Shown here in pieces: positions 56,061-64,000 of a stretch of 64,000 nt of DNA. The translations under genes were made by a program, and so were the position numbers. Source of the DNA: Niebla homalea (Eukaryota; Ascomycota; Lecanoromycetes; Lecanorales; Ramalinaceae); assembly GCA_019925105.1 (NCBI GenBank), contig JAHGAU010000002.1:372001-436000 (forward strand), in the 5' to 3' direction. Position 1 is the stretch's first letter. Every line of letters begins with the position of its first letter. The notes below the pieces were generated by a model, which was not told the DNA's origin, made no database searches, and was given only the letters and a program-made list of their open reading frames with translations.

Positions 56061-57351
56061 ATGAACGCGGTAGACGGCTCCGATCATTACAGCAAGACCT
56101 CTCATGGTAGGTCAATAATAACGCATGGACGAGCTATTTTCTACAAGCTGACCAGTCATTTCGCAGAACCCCCGCCATCCCTTCTGACCATCATTCTCGA
56201 CACCAACCCGCACGCCTGGGCTCTTCTCGCCCCGACCCTACCCCTCTCCGCCGCCATCGCGAACCTTCTCGTCTTCATCAACGCCCACTTGGCCTTCAAC
56301 AATGCCAACAAAGTCTGCATCATCGCATCCCACACCCGCCGCGCCGAATTCCTCTACCCTCCACGTCCAAAACCCCCCTCCACCACCACATCAGCCACAA
56401 CCGCTCGCAATGGCACCACCACCACCTCCACTGCCGCCAACAACGCCTCAGACAGCGACGAGGAAATGTTCGACCGCGACTCACCCCCCAAAAAACATTC
56501 CGAGACCATCGACGACGCGAACCACTACCGCCCCTTCACCCACATCCAACGCACCCTCCTCTCCGCACTCGAACAACTCTTCGCCTCCACGAACCCGGAC
56601 TCCCTGACCGCCACCACCGCCATCGCCGGCGCCCTCACCTTAGCCTTGACCTACATCAACAAGCAACAACTCATCGCCTCGGCCAATGCATCCGGTGGTG
56701 GTGGCGGTGGTAGTAACACAAACACCCGGGCCCCCCTCGACCCATCTTCCTCCTCCGCAGCAGCAGCAACAGCACAACCCCCCGCCCTCATCTCCCGCAT
56801 CCTGATCGTGTCGGTGTCGGGCGATCTGGCCCACCAGTACATCCCCCTGATGAACACCATCTTCGCCTGCCAGCGCCTCGCCATCCCCATCGACATCGCC
56901 AAGCTGTCCGGGGACACCGTCTTCCTGCAGCAGGCGTCCGACGCGACGGGGGGTATCTACATGAAGATCCAGCAGCCGAAAGGGTTGCTGCAGTATCTGA
57001 TGATGGGCTTCTTACCAGATCAGACGGCGCGCGGGAAGGGGGAGGGTGGGGGGTTGGTGGGGCCGACGAGTGAAGGGGTGGATTTCCGGGCGGCGTGTTT
57101 TTGCCATAGGAAGGTGGTGGATATTGGGTTTGTTTGCAGTATTTGTTTGAGCAGTGAGTCTATGTCTCTTTCTTTTGGGGGGGAAAGGGCTGGTGGTTGA
57201 GGGGCGTCGCTGATTGTGATGACTAGTATTCTGCTCACCACCCGAGGGTGCTACATGCTTGACTTGTGGGACGCATTTGAAACTGGGGAATTACGGTGGG
57301 AAGCCTGCTGTGGTGGCGAAGAAGAAGAAGAAACGCAAGGAGAAAGGCTGA
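56061..57351 (+). CDS. TFB4: TFIIH subunit Tfb4 (p34)
   Basis: Exons 56061-56106, 56167-57153 and 57227-57351, introns 60 and 73 nt, 385 residues. The first intron removes GTAGGT...CGCAG so that exon 1 (MNAVDGSDHYSKTSH) continues with EPPPSLLTIILDTNPHAW, the start of the von Willebrand-A-like domain. RILIVSVSGDLAHQYIPLMN and IPIDIAKLSG follow. The C-terminal zinc-binding C4 motif is built across the second intron: ACFCHRK, VCSICLS and then IFCSPPEG..CLTCGT, ending in a lysine-rich tail. Tfb4 is part of the core of TFIIH for transcription start and nucleotide excision repair. A low-complexity Thr/Ala/Ser insert (about residues 105-155) and a Gly run interrupt the VWA domain. Confidence 0.92.
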
Positions 57352-57604
57352 TGACATCTTCATGAGGTACGATAATATGACATTGAGCACGTGTCTGAGC
57401 ATCATAAGATGACTTTAAAGAGGAAGCAAGTCATTTGAATTGCGAAAGGGGTTCCATCAGCCACTATCTTCTAGCAAGGCTATATTAGCGCTGTGCTCAA
57501 AGCGATCTTCGTGCCCTCTCTCAGGTCTCTTTCTAGGAAATTCGTATGAATGCAACGCTTAGACCATGGTCCCCACGAATTTTTCAGTATCCTTTAGGTG
57601 TCAT

Positions 57605-59906
57605 TCAGGGAGTCGCAACTGTAGTCGAGGCTGCAGAAGTGTCTGAAGGCTGCTCGCCATTCTTCTTTGGTTTCGATACTTTGTCCTTGGACGTCCGCTT
57701 CTTTTTTGTGGACTTGGGCGGCGTTGGAGTCTCGTAGAAGGGACCAAGAGTCTTGTCTGGGTTTGATGGCCAGGTGTGGTTCCGAATGGAAGCATACCCT
57801 CGATGTCTCACACGCCGACCACCAGTCACGACCTTGCCGTTGCCCTTGCTACGTGACATTACAGATCGTGGGTCTTTGTCTTCATTGGCCATTGAGGCTA
57901 CAGCCTGAGTCGCAGTCAATAAAGGGGCCTCCTCCGATGACGTGCTAGGGCGACTTACAAAGGAATCAGTGTTGTGAGCAAAATATAGGGTCACCCCGTC
58001 TACGGTCTTTTTGACCCCTAATACACCTATCGCGCCTGTCGAATGGCTGTTCCTGACGCTCGGATGCCCTGGAGTAGCAACAAAGCTTAGTTTGCATCTG
58101 GCTTGCACAGTTGCTTCTTGACTTACCCATGAAGTCTCTCTCGACGAAAGCTCGAATTGCATTATCTTCATCGGTTGACTCAGACCCACCGGCTCTACCG
58201 CGATAAGTCGAGGTGTATAATCTATTCGCACAGCTACCCGCAGCCAAAGTCGTGGCCATATGCTCTCCAGTGCCACTGGTGACGGTAGCAACACACGTCT
58301 TCTCCTTGTCTTCTGGGTCGATAGGCACAACAGCGGAGCCAATACCTACTAGGGCTGCTGGACCGACTCGACCCCCGTGCTTCATTCCAATGCCTCCAGA
58401 TGAAGAGGCAGCGGCGATGTTTCCGAAACAGTCGATGGCAATTGCACCGACGGTGTCGGTAATATCATCGTCCCTCATGACAGAGGAAAGTGTCTTTTGT
58501 GCCTGGCCGCTGTGGCCATCTAGAGGAGTGGATTGCAGCGATGGCGAATCTACCCTAGTGGGAGGGGGAACTGCGGGGATTGATTCATCCTGGCAGCCCG
58601 GTGTATCAGAGGAGGAGTCGCTTGGGAAGTGAATATGACGACGGCCAGGGTATTTTTGATACGCCTCTGGAAGAGGGTCCCATGGTGGCTCATCGTCAGT
58701 GCCATTCTCTTCAGCAATCTCGACCACAGATCTGACTGATTCCTGCCCATCAGTGCCGGCGTCGTTAGAAGAATACAGGCGTCTTTTTTTGGATTGATGA
58801 GAAGAATCCGATGTCTCCCCGTTCCCAAGATTAGGCATTTTGTCCGCTGCGTACAAAGTCGGTGAGTAAGGCTGGCTCTCATTCCAGCAGTGATCTAGTT
58901 CAGACTTTGGACAGTGTAGCCTTTCATCCTCGTTCTTGTCTCCTTGGGTGGTGGAATCTACGTTCAATCCTCGAGCGTTTCCTTCGTTATCATCCACTGT
59001 CGTTGCTCTGTTGAGCTCTCCTGTCCATCTTCGAAACCTGTCATCTGCGGCCGGTGAAATCAAGAGGCCGGGATGAAGTACCGGTACGCCAGCTTCAGCG
59101 GCAAAATCCGTAGCACCTTGCCCGACCAGTAGGTTCGGCGGTACGCGGCGAAGCGAGAGAGGGCGGTTGGACTGTTCGAGCACCAGTCGAGCAACATGAA
59201 TCGGATTACGGATGCCTAACGCTTTGTCAGCTTTGTCCTGACTCGCCCTCAATCAGTCGAATGAGCATCCATACATCCAACAGCGCCGACAGCGCCGCTC
59301 CTACCATAGTGATCCACTATAGTAGCATCACACTCCACTGTGCCATTCATCGTCAGATTGCTGCCAAATCCTGCATTCGTGATCTCTTTGTCTTCAAGCA
59401 CTTTGATCGCCATCTCCACGGCCTCAACAGCAGTTGACCCATTGTTCAAGAAAGTCATGGCGCTCCTCGATGCACTGCAACGTGTCAGCTGGATCAAACA
59501 CAGACCACGCAGACAGGCAAAGCTGCTCTGCGAGACGAGATAGGCCCACTGACTCTTCGCATGCAGCTAGATGGGTTCTCTCGTTTTGGACGCTATGATA
59601 TCCAGCACCTGCGTGCACAAACACGAGACATACGTCGCCACCGAGACGCTTTCGTCGCCCTTCGAGCTCGATTGGGCCATCAAGCTGAGGGAAGTGATCA
59701 TGAGGTTTCGCGAGGTTGCCAGGAAGTGGCTTGCAAGGTAGATGAGAAGTTAATGGCATTTTAGAGTCAATGTCGGGAGAAGCGTCCATGCTGTGTTGAC
59801 GTAGGGATAACTTGTCGAGCAATGCTGTAATCTCGAGCCTCTTAGCTGCGAGGTCCGAGCCTGGTTTGAGAGCCATTGATAGGTGTGTCAAGTCCTCACA
59901 TGCCAT
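57605..59906 (-). CDS. Threonine aspartase (taspase-1 type Ntn hydrolase)
   Basis: Exons 59906-59554, 59474-59275, 59215-58127 and 58068-57605, introns 79, 59 and 58 nt, 701 residues. Start chosen at the ATG in CACC ATGG; later ATGs at 59759-59757 give a shorter form. Motifs: VFVHAGAGYHS, then AMTFLNNGSTAVEAVEMAI (exon 1-2 join), NAGFGSNLTMNGTVECDA, RSGAVGAVG-CIRNPIHVA, and the autocleavage site DITD/TVGAIAIDCFGNIAA, where the threonine becomes the N-terminal nucleophile of the beta chain. Gly-rich GGIGMKHGGRVGPAAL and SGTGEHM follow. Between LLVGQGATDF and the cleavage site is a long, low-complexity loop of about 230 residues. Family members self-process and act as site-specific proteases or asparaginases. 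Confidence 0.9.
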
Positions 59907-60574
59907 GGTGCAGTCCAAATGAAGAACACTACTCACGTATCATTGGAACCTTGAGATTTGATTGGCCAATGCCTGAGTAGCGTGCAAACTTCGGTCGTGG
60001 ATCGTCTAATCTGATTCACTGCAATCTGTCCATTTCTGATTCTGTCGAACTAGGATCAGGAAAAAAAGGGTAGGTAGGGCACGAAGAGAATAATTTGATG
60101 TCGCGTGACCCCTTCAGCAATTAAACAGCAGCAGCGGCAGCATGGAACTACGATCGCTGTGACCAATGGGCGACACTGTGTGGGTAGAATGGCTCTTGAC
60201 TATGAAGAGGGATTGTAATGATACTGAAAGTGATGTGACTGGATGTTGAGACCAAGATCGGAATTTGTAGACTATTTACCTTGTTTAGGCGGTCTGCAAA
60301 ACGTGGCGTCATAACTTCCTGCCAACTTGGGCAGGAAGCTTCCCAGCGCTTGTCTTGAAGTTCGATGATTTGGAGGTCGTGGTTTCCTCTTCGAGACCCT
60401 CCCGGAATTCTTGGCGCTTCTATCACCGTGAAACAGGATAGGGATTCAGCCCATTGAAAGAAAAAAAACTGTACCCATAGGCGACCCTGCTGTCGTTGTA
60501 TGACAAGGAGTATTCTCATGCAGCTCAAGCGCAACTTCGCTTCAAAAAAGGGATGTTGGCGCATAAATACAAGT
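59907..60574. other. Intergenic region, one short hairpin
   Basis: Promoter of the taspase gene plus the 3' flank of the next minus-strand gene. A 9-bp inverted repeat (CTTCCTGCC...GGCAGGAAG) lies near 60318-60341. No further gene recognised; a 138-codon minus-strand frame over 60148-60564 has no identifiable domain. Confidence 0.45.
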
Positions 60575-61260
60575 CTACGCCCGCCTAATGCTCCATTTGA
60601 TTTCCTTGATGCTCACTTCATCCGAAGCCTTCTCGTCATAATCAAACCATTCACCTTCCTGAAGATCAATTCCCGCGAATTTAGTCGGAGTCTCCAGACC
60701 GTTTGCGATCCACTCGCCCTGTACAAATTCAGTGCCTCTGTTTGTCGAGCGCGCTCAGCAACCTCACATCTGCCTTAAAATCTATGAACTCCAGACCTCG
60801 ACAGTCTATCTCGATTAAATTTCGAGGGACTGGGGGCGATTCTTGAATGTACGGAATAGGCGGGCCTTTGATGGTCGCGCTAGACTCCCTCTGTATCCAG
60901 TAAGATTGTGTATTCGAGGACAGCCTACATCGTGTAAAGACCTTGCAAGATTTGCAGCGCCAGACAAAATTGGCTTCACCCCTGCTGCTTGAGACTTCGT
61001 TGGTCTCCTGGACGATGTTAGGCTGTCCCCAAAGGCTGAGTGCACGGTCGGTCTGACCTACATGACGGCTGATGCTGACCCAATTCGGATGAATTTCTCT
61101 ACAAGAGGTGCATTGAACTCTGAATGTGTAAAAATATGGCTCATCTGGGGTATCAAGTGGAAGCAGTTGCGTTACTCTGTCTATGTATCAGCAAATTGTG
61201 AGAGAGAATCCATGATGTATGCTACCCCGTCAAGTCGGCGCAAAGCGATAATGCCAACAT
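60575..61260 (-). CDS. CXXC-motif zinc-binding protein (DUF866 / C1orf123 family)
   Basis: Assembled from five small exons: 61260-61226, 61176-61062, 61007-60942, 60890-60768 and 60718-60575, introns 49-54 nt; every join keeps frame and the product is 160 residues, exactly the family size. The two CxxC pairs are in VQCTSCREIHPNW (exon 2) and FVWRCKSCK (exon 3). Other hallmarks are NEVSSSRGEANF, IDCRGLEFIDFKAD|GEWIANG (join of exons 4 and 5) and EGEWFDYDEKASDEVSIKE. The human relative is a monomeric zinc protein; the role in fungi is unknown. Not found by long open frames because the exons are all short. Confidence 0.93.
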
Positions 61261-61847
61261 CGTAGACTTTTTGGAGCCCGTATGTTCATCTACGCAGCAT
61301 CACAAGACTCTGACAGATCGGGATTGATCATGATGATCAGACGTATGAGATTTGAAAAGTTGATCGTCTTGACATAGAGAACTCTCGACCAAGAACGGAT
61401 GTATGGATGAATTCATGTTCCTTAATTATGCGGCTATAGTAATTACATACGGGAAACCCCCAAAAAACACGTCACTAAGAACGAAATACCTGGTATATAC
61501 CGTATTTTCTAATACCTAATATTTTACGCGTTTCAAGCTTTACCTGGATACGTATTCGTTCAATCCCTCAAGTAAGGATTATACTCGTTATTACAAAAAG
61601 GTGAGATATAATCGAGGAGCGTAAGAAGATCAAATCGAACAGTATAAGGAGGTTGCATTAAAGAGCGCGAGGAGGTGGATCGAAGAATGGAATCAAGGAG
61701 CGCTAGGAGCATCTCTCGCCACGGGGTTCGGGGAAACTTACGGCAGGCCTTCCTAGTGACTTTTGGAGAGTACCCTCGGTATTTTGAGATCATGCATATC
61801 GCAAGTCGAACAATGGCACACCATGCAGCATTCTCCAGTTCCTCTCC
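61261..61847. other. AT-rich intergenic region
   Basis: 587 nt between divergent genes. The part 61430-61560 is distinctly AT-rich with an imperfect palindrome around GGTATATACC (about 61487-61513) and repeated AATACCT. No gene recognised. Confidence 0.45.
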
Positions 61848-64000
61848 ATGATGCAAAGCGCGCTATCGAGGGCAGCGCAAGCCCGATGCTTCTGCAACTG
61901 TCCGACGTGTGCTTCGGTGTCTGGCCCTGTCACACGTCGGGCTACTGCACCATCAGCCCGTCGTCGACTAATCCGGCCTGATGTATTCACCGTCTTGTCA
62001 TCTACACTCGCCCTGTCAGCTACCATGATGGATTCGGCAAGGAAGGATGTTAAGATTCGGCAATGGGACGAGGTCATTGAAAGGACACGAGCAGAGATCA
62101 TAAGCACCGAAGAGGACCAGAACCGCAGGCTTTCATCACTAAATGCCCCAGCTCCCCTTGTTGAAAACGACATCCCAGATGATGAGGTCTCATGGGGACT
62201 AAACTTTCGATCAAAGAACTTTCGATCAAAGGACTTTCGATCAAAGATCGAAATGCTCATGAAATTTGAAAGGCAGCAAGAGCGTGACAGGCATACCGCA
62301 GGATTGGACAATTGGCGGGGCTTTCGCCTCGATTTTCTTAAGAGCTTGTCGAATGAGCAGCTCCTGCAAATACTTCAAAGAAAGAGTATCCTACGCCGAT
62401 TCTATGGTGGGTCAGATTGCGAGAACATCGCCCCAGAAGCTCCAGGTCAACGCCTCACGTCAAAAAAGATCCGGATGCAAGAATGGTCCATGATGAGGCT
62501 GGCACTTCAATTCCTCGAACCCTTGCACGCAAAGGCAGAGCAAAATAGGACGCCACCCGACACTTTGCAAATTGTCGCTCACTTGCTGCCATTGGAGGGT
62601 GAGGGATTCCAGGAGGCCATGAAAGATACAAAACGGAAAATAGCGGAGTTGCACCCCGCGCGGTGGCACGATTCCCTTCCATGCCCTCAGAGTCCTCATT
62701 ATCTTTTCAGTCCGAGTGAGCAGGAATGTGAGCTTAGGCAGTTCAATGTCAAGTTGCAGAGAATGCTGTGGGAAACATCATCGACACTCTCGCGACGCCT
62801 CCCATCAATTTGCAATTATTTACTTTCATCTCACATTGCTCCAAACATCCATACCTACAACCTCCTCCTCATACGATTCTGTCAATTACGAGAAGACAAC
62901 TGCGCTCAAGCCGTTCTTCAATCAATTGCGAGAACACATGTTCGGCCAAACGAGATCACCCACGCCACGATCCTCCGCTATCTGACCGTAATGAACGACC
63001 GCCATAAATTCAAAGATTACGTCCTAAAGATGCACGGATTGAGAAGAGGTCTAGCTCTCGCTAACCCAGCGAGGGAAATTGATCCCTTGGCGCGTTCCCG
63101 CTACCATGTCTTTGGGAGGAAGTCTGACAGGATAGCGGTAAAGGCTTGCATGAACGAAGAGGTCTATACATCCCTGATTGTGGGCATACTCAAGATGTTC
63201 TCTACTGACGAGGCCATTTTTTATTATTCAGAAATGGTCTGTGAGGGCTGGAAGCCTACCATGGAGATCCTGACTGCTATGCTGCAGAAGTCATGCGAGA
63301 TGTCATGCGAGCCACGAGATTTCAATGCCGGTCATGAGTTCTGGAAAAAGTTGATAGCTCTCCGTCAGATGGGACACAAAATCACCAAGACTGCATATAC
63401 TGCGATGCTACAGCTTTGTAAGAAGTGTGGAAAGACTGATTGGTATAGGCAGGTCGCGAGTGAGGCCATTGCTTGCGGCGTTCTGCCACAATCTATTTCT
63501 GAGGAGCCCAAAGCCTCAAGGACGAGCATAAAAAGTAAGGGTGCCAGAACCCCGGCAAGCTTTTTAGAAAAATGGCCTACGTTGAAGAGTCTCCGGGAAC
63601 AGTACCCATTGATCCCAGGTACCGTTTTGCGGGCCTTGTTAGCACAGTCGCCTACCGTGGCTCTCCTTAGTAAAGCTCTATCAAGATCAAACCAGGAGTA
63701 CGTAGACTTGCAACGACTGCGCCAAGCTACGATCGAGTCCACGTCAGCTCTGAGTCTGTTGTCCAGTGACATTTCCTCCACTGTACTGAAGGTTGGTGAA
63801 GCAATTGAGCTAAAGAATCCAAAAATTATTCTGCACAGCTTGCTTGCGGCCCATCAGGAGCTTGAGCAGATGTCAGAAGTCGACCAAGCTTTCATGAAAT
63901 ATAAGTCGTCTCTCAAGAAAAAGAGTGGTCCAGACAGAGGCTTGCCTTTTTCCCACCAGAGCCCTGCTGCCACCTTATCTTCGACCGTCTCACCTTTCTG
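61848..64000 (+). CDS. Mitochondrial pentatricopeptide-repeat-like protein, 3' part outside window
   Basis: One open frame runs from ATG 61848 to the right edge (717 codons) without a stop. The first 60 residues are rich in Arg, Ala and Ser and free of acidic residues until the second Met at 62025, a typical mitochondrial presequence. Then a charged segment (KIRQWDEVIERTRAEI) and, from about residue 330 on, helical pairs with PPR-like pattern: NIHTYNLLLIRFCQ, HVRPNEITHATILRYL, EEVYTSLIVGILKMF, TAYTAMLQLCKKCGK. Such proteins bind organellar RNA and are needed for mitochondrial gene expression. A three-copy in-frame repeat (NFRSK, NFRSK, DFRSK) lies at 62200-62244. The end of the gene cannot be judged. 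Confidence 0.85.
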   Translation, partial: MMQSALSRAAQARCFCNCPTCASVSGPVTRRATAPSARRRLIRPDVFTVLSSTLALSATMMDSARKDVKIRQWDEVIERTRAEIISTEEDQNRRLSSLNAPAPLVENDIPDDEVSWGLNFRSKNFRSKDFRSKIEMLMKFERQQERDRHTAGLDNWRGFRLDFLKSLSNEQLLQILQRKSILRRFYGGSDCENIAPEAPGQRLTSKKIRMQEWSMMRLALQFLEPLHAKAEQNRTPPDTLQIVAHLLPLEGEGFQEAMKDTKRKIAELHPARWHDSLPCPQSPHYLFSPSEQECELRQFNVKLQRMLWETSSTLSRRLPSICNYLLSSHIAPNIHTYNLLLIRFCQLREDNCAQAVLQSIARTHVRPNEITHATILRYLTVMNDRHKFKDYVLKMHGLRRGLALANPAREIDPLARSRYHVFGRKSDRIAVKACMNEEVYTSLIVGILKMFSTDEAIFYYSEMVCEGWKPTMEILTAMLQKSCEMSCEPRDFNAGHEFWKKLIALRQMGHKITKTAYTAMLQLCKKCGKTDWYRQVASEAIACGVLPQSISEEPKASRTSIKSKGARTPASFLEKWPTLKSLREQYPLIPGTVLRALLAQSPTVALLSKALSRSNQEYVDLQRLRQATIESTSALSLLSSDISSTVLKVGEAIELKNPKIILHSLLAAHQELEQMSEVDQAFMKYKSSLKKKSGPDRGLPFSHQSPAATLSSTVSPF

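Noticed and set aside
60148..60564. 138-codon minus-strand frame after the CXXC gene
   Set aside because: No recognisable domain; it lies where the 3' UTR of one gene and the promoter of the next are expected.
1..64000. tRNA, rRNA, CRISPR or bacterial-type operon signals
   Set aside because: No cloverleaf with a GTTCRANNC box, no ribosomal RNA stretch and no spaced direct repeats were seen; gene structure is eukaryotic throughout.

Overview
The window is nuclear DNA of a filamentous ascomycete fungus. Genes are on both strands, most carry 45-170 nt GT-AG introns with CTAAC/CTGAC-like branch sites, and there are typical fungal families (UVDE endonuclease, NACHT-ankyrin and NB-ARC-TPR receptors, Fot1/pogo transposon, PAQR, fungal MFS). 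I suspect Dothideomycetes, but cannot place it further from sequence alone. Several genes could only be found by assembling short exons by eye (elongin C, a CXXC zinc-binding protein, the N-termini of the BCD1, TFB4, taspase and UNC-45 genes).

Layout. 1-2.4 kb: C-terminal coiled-coil part of a large, probably kinesin-related protein. 4.0-12.3 kb: a compact block of membrane-lipid and oxidation enzymes: a spinster-like MFS transporter, a CDP-alcohol phosphatidyltransferase, a fatty-acid-hydroxylase/sterol-desaturase family enzyme, a flavin monooxygenase, a small CxxC protein and a P450. It looks like a tailoring-enzyme cluster without a visible backbone synthase. 12.3-23.4 kb: an accessory, decaying stretch with a 171-bp MITE, a TLC-domain gene with a frameshift, a degenerate MFS transporter, a dead Fot1/pogo-like transposon whose 3' terminal repeat matches the MITE, a lipase-like/NB-ARC/TPR receptor with five near-identical TPR units, and remnants of a lectin-like beta-propeller. 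23.5-26.1 kb: tRNA-splicing endonuclease SEN54 and elongin C. 26.4-30.5 kb: a NACHT-ankyrin receptor with one frameshift.

31-64 kb is mainly conserved core: EME1 nuclease, a TBC Rab-GAP, a short-chain dehydrogenase, BCD1 (snoRNP assembly, with a GC-AG intron), an unclassified fungal membrane protein, a PAQR receptor, a Ser/His-rich disordered protein, UV-damage endonuclease, an UNC-45 myosin chaperone, TFIIH subunit TFB4, threonine aspartase, a CXXC zinc-binding (DUF866-type) protein and a mitochondrial PPR-like protein that runs off the right edge.

Together: DNA repair (EME1, UVDE, TFB4) and RNA processing (SEN54, BCD1, PPR) genes are well represented but not in one operon-like unit. The novelty candidates are the lipid/oxidoreductase block, the two NLR-type receptors and the transposon/MITE pair. 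Four otherwise sound genes each carry a single-base indel, three of them in G5, G7 or T5 runs; this could mean uncorrected assembly errors and should be settled before any of them is called a pseudogene.
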